This document shows, one piece after another, positions 31,190 through 37,669 of a DNA stretch of 37,669 bases. Position numbers and translations under genes: made by a program. The notes beneath the pieces were generated by a model. The model saw only the letters and a list, made by a program, of their open reading frames with translations. It ran no database searches and was not told the origin of the DNA. The first letter of the stretch is position 1. Every line of letters begins with the position of its first letter. This DNA comes from a virus. Where the stretch lies: IMG/VR virus record IMGVR_UViG_3300042452_000376, positions 1 through 37,669 of that record, one strand, 5' to 3'.

Positions 31190-32359
31190 CTAGTTATTAA
31201 TCGGGGCAGAATTAAGCGCCCCAACATTAAGCACCGAAGAAGCTCTTGACCTCTTCGATAACGTCAATACGTCGTACACAGGGAACGTGTCGGAAAGCGC
31301 TTTGGCTGTTTCCAACGACGACACATCCGATGTGACGACGGTGTCATCAAAAGTTTTAGTAAGCAAAAACGAGTATACGTCTTCAAACCCAACTACGTTT
31401 GTCTTAGTAGTATATGTGTCCTTGATAAACCCACCCACAGTGGCGTTATCGTCAAGGACAAATGTGTCGGTAAACAGCCTTTCAAACTGTACAACACGGT
31501 CAAAGCTATCCGACGTAAATACTTCTTCTAGTATCGGCTTCGAGACTAAAAGAGCAGAGGACTCCGATACGCTGATTGCATCAGATAGCGGCTTGCTGCT
31601 GTTTACAAACCGAGCGTCGACGATGCCCAAAGACTCGGCCTTAGTGCCGGAGTCAAAATGAAATGAAGCGTAGTCTACCGATTGATTTAAAAAGTCTTGC
31701 TGTGGTCTATTGTACTGGACCTCTTTATTAAACTGGTCAGACAGCTCTGTAGAGTCGGCCTTATTAGTTAAGTAAGAGAGCGACAGTTGCGAGTCGCCAA
31801 GCAGTACTTCTTGTAGAAGCACTTTCTCAAAGTTCTTAGCATCGATAGCGTCTGTTATTACAGGGTAGTCGAACAGCGCTTTAATAGTATCTAGAACTGT
31901 TGCGTCAGCTACGCTGAGCAATTCCTCAAACGACCGGTTAAAGGTAATGAGGAACTGAAGATACTCAGCGAAATCGATTGAAGACGGTTCGGTTGTCTTT
32001 GCTATTAACTTAACTGCAACGTCTAGCGTGTAAATGACATCTGGCGACAACTGTTTAGCCAGATCAAATACGGTCGTATCTACAAACGCTACTTGCTCTA
32101 GATCACGGAAGTACCGGTTCTTGGTATCCGCATCCAGAATTAGTTCTGCGGTCTTAAGAGCCCTATAAAAGGTGCTGCTATTGAGGTGTCTATAGTTAAC
32201 CGCTACCTGATATAGAGGGTACGCAATGGTTGCCGCGTACGACGGTCGTGCCACTGTAACGGTGGCTGCTCTGAATTGAGGCGATACAATACGCAGGCTG
32301 CGCGTCGATATAACGGCCTGTAAGTTAGAAACTCTATCAACTAATAGGCGGATAGCCAC
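31190..32359 (-). CDS. Hypothetical structural protein (389 aa), repetitive
   Basis: GTG 32359 is the start, overlapping the TAG stop of the previous gene, with GGAG about 14 bases upstream. The protein has many repeats of the type D(T/S)(V/F)...(D/E)...L of about 40 residues (for example ADATVLDTIKALFDYPVITD and TDTFVLDDNATVGGFIKDTY), a pattern of a long rod or adhesin-like shaft. It has no Cys, signal peptide or enzyme motif. With the neighbouring small beta protein (32359-32733) it likely belongs to the baseplate or fibre base. Family not recognised. Confidence 0.6.
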   Translation of the reverse strand: MAIRLLVDRVSNLQAVISTRSLRIVSPQFRAATVTVARPSYAATIAYPLYQVAVNYRHLNSSTFYRALKTAELILDADTKNRYFRDLEQVAFVDTTVFDLAKQLSPDVIYTLDVAVKLIAKTTEPSSIDFAEYLQFLITFNRSFEELLSVADATVLDTIKALFDYPVITDAIDAKNFEKVLLQEVLLGDSQLSLSYLTNKADSTELSDQFNKEVQYNRPQQDFLNQSVDYASFHFDSGTKAESLGIVDARFVNSSKPLSDAISVSESSALLVSKPILEEVFTSDSFDRVVQFERLFTDTFVLDDNATVGGFIKDTYTTKTNVVGFEDVYSFLLTKTFDDTVVTSDVSSLETAKALSDTFPVYDVLTLSKRSRASSVLNVGALNSAPINN

Positions 32360-32733
32360 TAGTCAAAGTCGCTCCGTACTTTAAGCTTGATAAGGTCGTT
32401 AACGGTCTGGATACCTCCGGACGCAAAAGTAACCTCAAGCTCGGCCTCAAACGTACCGGCTGCATTGAGGGTGCCGGTGGGAAAATTCGTAATGACCTTA
32501 CCGTTAATCGGGTCGCTTACGGTGCAAGTGAGTGTACTTTTAACCGTAGAGCTGCCAAGCTCTCGGATACGGAGGCGAACAGTTGCCCCCGTGAGATCCA
32601 CAGGGGCCCACGTAGCGCTGTCATTTGCGTCAAGAACACGTCCAGTCGCAGCCGTATTGCTATCCTTCAGGCTAAAGGTAAGCTCGGGCAGCGTGTCCCC
32701 AGCCACAAGGTTGAGAGTGTCGGAGTACGCCAT
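32359..32733 (-). CDS. Baseplate-like beta-sandwich protein (124 aa)
   Basis: A 124-residue, all-beta protein starting at ATG 32733. The N-terminal LNLVAGDTLPELTFSLKDSN, then PVDLTGATVRLRIRELGSST, has the spacing of the N-terminal domain found in phage upper-baseplate (BppU) and similar proteins; the remainder is an Ig-like sandwich ending in NDLIKLKVRSDFD. It sits directly after the lysozyme gene and overlaps the next start, which suggests coupled translation. Its role is likely structural, joining the tail to fibres; this is inference from fold pattern and place. Confidence 0.6.
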   Translation of the reverse strand: MAYSDTLNLVAGDTLPELTFSLKDSNTAATGRVLDANDSATWAPVDLTGATVRLRIRELGSSTVKSTLTCTVSDPINGKVITNFPTGTLNAAGTFEAELEVTFASGGIQTVNDLIKLKVRSDFD

Positions 32734-32777
32734 ACTAGAAACCCCTGTTTAGCATAATATTAGCAGGACTGGCCGGG

Positions 32778-33230
32778 CTATGCACGATCTAGAAGAGCGG
32801 CTTCAGCGGCCCGTCTACGGACTAGTCCAGGTAAGACTTTTCCGCCGCCCCTGACCCAACGCATTAGCTGCTCTTTAGCACCTCCCCAGTCGCCCTGGTT
32901 AATTCGCCGCCGTAAGGTGCTGGTCTGCAACCGCCCAACGCCTAGGTTGTAGGCGAAATCGACGATCGCATTTAGTTTCGTCGGGTGCGCAAGAAGCGTA
33001 GGACAAAGACGCAGCACTCCGACCAAATACTGGCTGCGTAATTGATCATCCAGTAACGCCTCTGCCTCTTCTTTAGACACCGGCGGATCGGTTATAGCAA
33101 CCGGTCTTCCGTCCATATACCTGGTTGTGCCATAACCGATGGTCGGGACGCCTGCCGGACAGATGTACGGGCGGGCCCGAAACCCCTCAAACTCCTTACA
33201 CAACTCGCGGGCTATGGTCAGGTCGGTCAT
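32778..33230 (-). CDS. GH24 lysozyme (phage endolysin)
   Basis: A 150-residue muramidase of glycoside hydrolase family 24. The catalytic triad positions of T4-type lysozymes are Glu15 in CKEFEGFRA, then Cys24 in place of Asp and Thr30, with spacing 9 and 6 as in T4 (Glu11, Asp20, Thr26); Cys at the second place is seen in other phage lysozymes. The motif GVPTIGYGTT follows. It lacks a signal or anchor sequence, so it needs a holin. The ATG at 33230 overlaps the stop of the holin-like gene (ATGA), so they are coupled. It cuts peptidoglycan glycan strands at the end of infection. Confidence 0.9.
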   Translation of the reverse strand: MTDLTIARELCKEFEGFRARPYICPAGVPTIGYGTTRYMDGRPVAITDPPVSKEEAEALLDDQLRSQYLVGVLRLCPTLLAHPTKLNAIVDFAYNLGVGRLQTSTLRRRINQGDWGGAKEQLMRWVRGGGKVLPGLVRRRAAEAALLDRA

Positions 33231-33721
33231 AGCCCACGCCGTGCCAGGGTGCGATCAAGGAACCAGTAGTTCAGCGTACCCGCCACCAAGGCGGCAAAGT
33301 CAGCTGACATAATAGTCGTAAAGACCGTCTTCGCATCAGCGCCAGTTACCCAAGCGTTATAGGCATACCAAACATGGACGAACGACCAGATGGCGAGCAC
33401 CCAGTAGGTTATTACCGGACGAACAGAAGCTGACAGGGAAGCCACCCAGCCGCCTGCGGCTTTAGTCATTTCTGTCTGCTGCTCAATGGCAGCTTTAAAC
33501 GACTCAATGACCCCTATGTCTATGGCTGCTTCCCTAGCTGCGCCAATCTCGGCCAGCTTCTGCTGCCCACGCTGCTCTTCTAATTTGCACTGCCGGTCAA
33601 ACATAGCCAGCTCATGCCCACGCTCGTTCTTACGGTCAAAAGCTTTAAGGAACTCAGGCACCAGACGGAACACGCCGCCAAGCACGCTACCCATAACTCC
33701 GCCGCCGAGTAGCTCCATCAT
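33227..33721 (-). CDS. Holin-like membrane protein (164 aa)
   Basis: ATG 33721 has an AAGGAG site. The protein has a Gly-rich hydrophobic N terminus (LLGGGVMGSVLGGVFRLVPE), a charged helix (about 27-75, FDRKNERGHELAMFDRQCKL) and two membrane segments (about 105-128, VRPVITYWVLAIWSFVHVWY; and about 140-155, ADFAALVAGTLNYWFLDRTL). This resembles larger phage holins or lysis membrane proteins. It directly precedes and overlaps the lysozyme gene, so the cassette is 33877 to 32778. A role in forming the membrane lesion is likely; the name is inferred from position and topology. Confidence 0.65.
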   Translation of the reverse strand: MMELLGGGVMGSVLGGVFRLVPEFLKAFDRKNERGHELAMFDRQCKLEEQRGQQKLAEIGAAREAAIDIGVIESFKAAIEQQTEMTKAAGGWVASLSASVRPVITYWVLAIWSFVHVWYAYNAWVTGADAKTVFTTIMSADFAALVAGTLNYWFLDRTLARRGL

Positions 33722-33724
33722 GAC

Positions 33725-33877
33725 TTACTTCTCCTTTTTATTGATCAGTTCAAATGCGGTTTTGATCTTTTCTTCCAAGACCGCGACGCGCAGATCCAGT
33801 TTCGACAGGACAATTATTAAAGTCACGATGCCTAGCACTACCGGCCAGGCTCTAACAAAAATGTCGAATACTTCCAC
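33725..33877 (-). CDS. Small single-span membrane protein, lysis cassette (50 aa)
   Basis: A frame from GTG 33877 to TAA at 33725-33727. The 50-residue product has one membrane helix (about residues 8-25, VRAWPVVLGIVTLIIVL) followed by a charged helix (KLDLRVAVLEEKIKTAFELI) ending in Lys residues. This layout fits a type III holin, antiholin or Rz-like subunit. It lies 3 bases upstream of the holin-like gene and is transcribed with the lysozyme. A GGGGG sequence about 6 bases before GTG may act as ribosome site. The function is inferred from the cassette. Confidence 0.6.
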   Translation of the reverse strand: MEVFDIFVRAWPVVLGIVTLIIVLSKLDLRVAVLEEKIKTAFELINKKEK

Positions 33878-33888
33878 CGTGGCCCCCG

Positions 33889-36800
33889 TTAAAGCTGGTT
33901 ATAAAGTGGCAGCAACCGGTCTTTCAGCGTCCGGTCTATCCGCCAGCCATTAGTCATAGCGGTATCAATGGTCTCTGTCGTTGGTCCAAGAAGCGTAAAC
34001 AGTGGACTGTCGCCGAAGTTAGCAGCGTTAGATGCGCCTGTAGCAAGCCCAAACGGGCCGCTAAAGTTCGACCGCTCAAAGGCCGTTCCAAGGTACTCAG
34101 CCCAATCCATACGATCAGTTTTGAAATATTTCTGATCGGCTTCGACGAACGGCAGGAACGCCGCTAAGCCGAACTTTGCATACTCTCGAAGTTCCATGCC
34201 GAGCATCGCGAGCGGCATAGTCGCTACTGCAGTAAGAGCCAGCAGTCCAGCTGCAGACCCAACGCGCTGCCATGGAGTTCCAATGTTCTGCTCACGAAGC
34301 CGGGTTTCGGCCTCTGAGAACATGCCGCCGAGGATGACTTTACCGTATGAGTAGAAGTAACCCTTCAGCTGCCATATCAAAGCAAAGTGCGGGTCGGACG
34401 CCCACACCGGTCGCTCTGCAGCATTAGGACGCAGCGTCGAAGATTCAACGAACCGTTGTAGCGCCTGAGTGACCTTCTTGCCTTCTGGAGTCGAAAGCTT
34501 ACGGCCACTGTTAAGCCAGCTCGTTACATCGGCTCGGGTCAGACCAAGCTCCTCGAGGTAGCGATCCGATCGCGGGTTGTTGAACTCGTTACGCGTGTGC
34601 TTTGTGATGAACTGCACGCCCATGCCGGTTGCAAACTCACGAGTAAACCGAGTGAACCAGTTCAAACCAGTCAACGAGAACCAGTGGTCAGACCACTTAC
34701 GAGCGGTCGGATCCATATAGTCGGCGTCCGCATCAGTGACCCACGCGTTGGCCACGGCTTCTGGCGTAACGACGCCGATGTCGCGGGCTAACTGCTTGGC
34801 CTCTTCACGGTTTTTGATCGTCGCGACAACCTCTTTCATACCAGTCGTCAGATCACCGAACTCTTTTGACGCGATGATCGGACCAGCCAGGTCAGTTACA
34901 GACGAGATTGCAGCAAATGGCAGGATCGTCACGAACTGAATAAACTGCCCCCAGCTGTTCAGCTTACGCCAGAACGGACTGAGCGGAGCGCGATAACCCA
35001 TGTAGGTATTGATAACCTGCAGCGCCTGCTCGCGATCCTCTGGTGCAAGAGCATCCAGCAGCGGCTTGAGGCGATCGTTACCCTGGTCATCTTTGGTAGC
35101 GCGGTCAAACTCGACGCGCTTGATGACTTTGCGTACGTACTCAGAGAACGCCTGCTTTGGCGGGAGTAAAAAACCATTATCGCGAAGCTGCTCTCGAGTT
35201 AGGTTCTTCGTTAGCTCAAGCGCCTCGTTGACGCTAGCGGCTGGATCCAACGGGTTACCTTCTACGTTGGCACCGTTAGTTACCGCCTGCTGAAGGTCTA
35301 CGAGCTTTTCGACCCTTCTAGTTATCTTTGCCCTATCTGCACTTGGGTCGGCCTGCAAAATCAGATCGACAAACGCTTGCGGGTCATTTGAGATAGCCAC
35401 AAGGTCAAGCAAACGTGGGAAGTAGTCACGCTGGAAACCGATCTTAGTCTTCGACGGGCTCACGTACTCTGAGTAGAAGTCCTCAAGGAACTGACGGATA
35501 GCCAGCGCCTTACCGGTCAACTGAGCAGTCGGCGTATCTGACGCTGCTTTATCGAACTCTGCGTCCAGAGCCGGATCATCAAATGATCCTAGCTCCGTAT
35601 CAAGCCGATTCTTGTACAAGTCAAATGTACGGGCCGACTGCGGCACAAACCCGAGACGGCCTTTGCCGGTCGGATCTTGGGCCCGTACGTAAAACATATC
35701 CGCTATTTCGTTGCCTGCGTACATACGCAGGATGCCATCGGCCGTAGATATTAGCCGGAGGATAGGTTTGACGTATGGGCTCTTCTTGAGCTGCGAGATC
35801 TTCGACTGCCAGTGCGCCGCTCGGGCAGCACCACCATTCTCTATATTAAGTTCGTTAAGCTCGTAGACAAACGCCTTCTCGGTAAAGGATAAGCCGTTTT
35901 CCTTTACTTGTGACTTTCTGGACTCAAGGACAGCGTCCATGAACGTCTCGAAGTCTTCGTTGACTGCACCGAGCCTACCGCCGAACCGCTTACGGAAAGA
36001 CTCCGAGGTCTGCTTCCAGAGCGACTCAAGGCGAGCAGCAAAGTCCTTGAAGAACTTCTTAACTAAGCTGTCTGCCTTCTGACGACTTCTGTATCGCTTG
36101 TTAGCCCACAAGGCCACCTGGTCAGAGAACCATTCTTCAAACCCTAGGTCGTAGCCGTAACGGTCTTTGAGTTGCTTAAACGCGGGCGAAGTCTGATACG
36201 CCTTAAACAACCGCTTGCGTACAGCAGAGTTACTAAGCGCCTTGTCCCGCTCTTCTTTGTAAAGGCTGTGACCAATTTCGTGGGCCACAACAAGAGCGTC
36301 TTGCAACACGTTGCCTGATTCTCGCAGGACAATTACTTTTCCGAACTGTCCGGAGATATGCGTGCCAGCCGTAGTTGGCTTGCTCTGCATACTAGAAAGG
36401 GCTTCACGTATGCGCGGGTACGCTCCTTGGAATACATCGGAAAGCTGCTGCTCCGACATAGCCATAAGTTCAGCAAAGGTAAATATGCGCGGTGGGTCAA
36501 TAAACTTAAGTGAATCGAACAAGTCGCCTATGATGTCAGCGACCATGCCGTTTACGGCATTAGATATGCGCTCGCGTGCCGATCTAGCTTCGGCCATTGG
36601 GCTTACGGTTGTGGGCGCACGACCCGCTCGCAGATCAATAGCTGAGCGTGGCGTGTCAATGTTCATCGGCGTTAGGAGCTCACCGCCCGTAACGCTCGAC
36701 TCGATCATACGTTCTGTTTCGGTACGGCCGTCTGCGATGTCATCTCTCGGAGGGCCCATCGGCTCAGCTGCAAGCGCGGCTTGTCGCTCTTCTGCCGTCA

Positions 36801-37669
36801 TCACCGGCTCTTGGACGGGGTTCAGAAGATCATTCAAAGATCGCTGGCGCCCGCCAATAACTGCCGCAGTTACGTTGCCTAATCGGGCAGGGATACGACC
36901 CGCAGCAGCCTGATTACGGTCAGGCGTTAGTTGAAAGCCAGGGAAAAGCGACTGCCCATCGATCTGTACATCATACCCTTCAACAGCCAAATCGCCCAAG
37001 ACTTCAAGCAAACCAGCCCTGGCGGCTGCTTCTGGAGATACGTATGTAGCGCCGGTACGTGGGTCTTGACGCAACTGAAACCCAGATCCTTCACGGCCTT
37101 CTAGTAAGCGCTGCCCAGCCGCAGTAAGGTCAACAAGGTTTACGGCTGACTTCTTTCCATCCGGGCCGACAATGGTAACGCGAGAATTCTGAGCATACTT
37201 GCTTCGCCGCGCTCTCTGTATGGCAGAGCGTAAGAACTCAGGGAGATTTAAACGTACTTCGTTGCCAGCCGTATCAATTGAGCGGAACAAATCGCCAAAA
37301 TCATCGCGGACAATTTGATACCCGCCATCAGGTGTGTCTTCAATAGATACAGCTGAGTCCGGGTTGCTGCGCTGCTCATTTACAGCGGCGTTAAGCATCG
37401 CTTCGGTCATAGACGCGAAACGCGGATTAGCCCAGTTAGTCTCACCAAACACTGCGTCGTAAGAGGAACGGGCGGACTGCGTGTTATCAAATACCCTATT
37501 CGGGTCAGCCTTACGACCATACGCTCGAACAACTGTGCGTTGCCCCTCTACGGCTTGCACGCCTTGGCCAAACATCTCTACCTGGTCAGCGTCTGTCTCG
37601 TCGGTCTGTTCGTCAGACAAGTCAATGTCACGAACCTCGACTCGCTGCTCTGACTCAAAGCGGCGCTTA
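33889..37669 (-). CDS. Giant internal virion/polyvalent protein with HEXXH motif and LPD38-like end (5' partial)
   Basis: The frame is open past the right edge (KRRFESEQRVEVRDIDLSDE read at the border), so the start lies outside. TTG 37620 is only the first possible start inside the window. At least 1259 residues are visible. About residue 447 (counted from 37620) has VVAHEIGHSLYKEE, a zinc-peptidase HEXXH motif. The C-terminal part (from about 890, ITDLAGPII-type through WQLKGYFYSYGKVILGGMFS and an end with hydrophobic helices LLALTAVATMPLAMLGMELR) matches the LPD38 type of polyvalent domain found in proteins that phages carry in the capsid and inject. It is likely an ejection protein; the hydrophobic segments near the C terminus may insert in the host membrane. 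Confidence 0.7.
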   Translation of the reverse strand, partial: KRRFESEQRVEVRDIDLSDEQTDETDADQVEMFGQGVQAVEGQRTVVRAYGRKADPNRVFDNTQSARSSYDAVFGETNWANPRFASMTEAMLNAAVNEQRSNPDSAVSIEDTPDGGYQIVRDDFGDLFRSIDTAGNEVRLNLPEFLRSAIQRARRSKYAQNSRVTIVGPDGKKSAVNLVDLTAAGQRLLEGREGSGFQLRQDPRTGATYVSPEAAARAGLLEVLGDLAVEGYDVQIDGQSLFPGFQLTPDRNQAAAGRIPARLGNVTAAVIGGRQRSLNDLLNPVQEPVMTAEERQAALAAEPMGPPRDDIADGRTETERMIESSVTGGELLTPMNIDTPRSAIDLRAGRAPTTVSPMAEARSARERISNAVNGMVADIIGDLFDSLKFIDPPRIFTFAELMAMSEQQLSDVFQGAYPRIREALSSMQSKPTTAGTHISGQFGKVIVLRESGNVLQDALVVAHEIGHSLYKEERDKALSNSAVRKRLFKAYQTSPAFKQLKDRYGYDLGFEEWFSDQVALWANKRYRSRQKADSLVKKFFKDFAARLESLWKQTSESFRKRFGGRLGAVNEDFETFMDAVLESRKSQVKENGLSFTEKAFVYELNELNIENGGAARAAHWQSKISQLKKSPYVKPILRLISTADGILRMYAGNEIADMFYVRAQDPTGKGRLGFVPQSARTFDLYKNRLDTELGSFDDPALDAEFDKAASDTPTAQLTGKALAIRQFLEDFYSEYVSPSKTKIGFQRDYFPRLLDLVAISNDPQAFVDLILQADPSADRAKITRRVEKLVDLQQAVTNGANVEGNPLDPAASVNEALELTKNLTREQLRDNGFLLPPKQAFSEYVRKVIKRVEFDRATKDDQGNDRLKPLLDALAPEDREQALQVINTYMGYRAPLSPFWRKLNSWGQFIQFVTILPFAAISSVTDLAGPIIASKEFGDLTTGMKEVVATIKNREEAKQLARDIGVVTPEAVANAWVTDADADYMDPTARKWSDHWFSLTGLNWFTRFTREFATGMGVQFITKHTRNEFNNPRSDRYLEELGLTRADVTSWLNSGRKLSTPEGKKVTQALQRFVESSTLRPNAAERPVWASDPHFALIWQLKGYFYSYGKVILGGMFSEAETRLREQNIGTPWQRVGSAAGLLALTAVATMPLAMLGMELREYAKFGLAAFLPFVEADQKYFKTDRMDWAEYLGTAFERSNFSGPFGLATGASNAANFGDSPLFTLLGPTTETIDTAMTNGWRIDRTLKDRLLPLYNQL

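Noticed and set aside
36311-36913. + strand open frame of 200 codons antisense to the giant ejection protein
   Set aside because: Shadow frame; Arg/Ser-rich composition and no ribosome site. The - strand frame has the HEXXH and LPD-like features and favoured codons.
1-37669. tRNA genes, CRISPR arrays, integrase, transposase or attachment repeats
   Set aside because: Looked for by eye on both strands (TPsiC-like motifs, regular short repeats, recombinase motifs) and none was convincing.

Overview
The window is part of a tailed double-stranded DNA phage genome (Caudoviricetes), about half GC, with no bacterial chromosomal genes. It has a phage replication set, a lysis cassette, several large fibre genes and very tight gene packing. 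The tail-protein type and the lack of a tape-measure or long-tail operon here point to a podovirus-like virion, but the terminase, portal and capsid genes lie outside the window, so this is an inference. No integrase, repressor, tRNA, insertion sequence or CRISPR array was seen. The host cannot be named from the sequence.

The + strand (1 to about 14,850) is the early and replication side. It starts with small unknown genes and a membrane protein. A 100-nt region that can fold into a long-stemmed three-way RNA junction (938-1037) then leads into a MoxR-type AAA+ ATPase, an unknown protein (possibly Nmad5-like) and a zinc-peptidase/VWA protein. After two small genes come a family A DNA polymerase with proofreading, a CsrA homologue, a primase-helicase and a Cas4/RecB-like nuclease, closed by a double hairpin terminator (9685-9729). 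A second block encodes a small protein, a gp88-family protein, an SNF2-type helicase, a coiled-coil protein, a probable DNA-binding protein and a VRR-NUC-type nuclease. A chain of very small, overlapping genes ends with a DUF3310 protein.

The - strand (37,669 down to 14,839) is a nearly gapless late operon. Read in its own direction it encodes a very large internal/ejection-type protein (5' end outside the window), three lysis genes (small membrane protein, holin-like protein, GH24 lysozyme), tail or baseplate proteins, a 2143-residue fibre with a C-terminal S74 autoproteolytic chaperone, a repeat protein likely to be a seven-bladed propeller, small virion or accessory proteins, a 572-residue tail protein and a 1450-residue mosaic fibre with a lambda gpJ-like C-terminal region. 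It ends in small genes and an HEXXH peptidase-like gene that runs tail-to-tail into the early side with an 11-bp overlap.

The points most worth following are the RNA structure before the MoxR gene, the phage CsrA together with a hairpin that displays a ribosome binding site in its loop (3918-3934), the MoxR/VWA-peptidase module, the Leu substitution in the polymerase O-helix, a near-perfect 17-bp hairpin inside the VRR-NUC gene, and two mutually exclusive G/C hairpins in the only real gap of the late operon.
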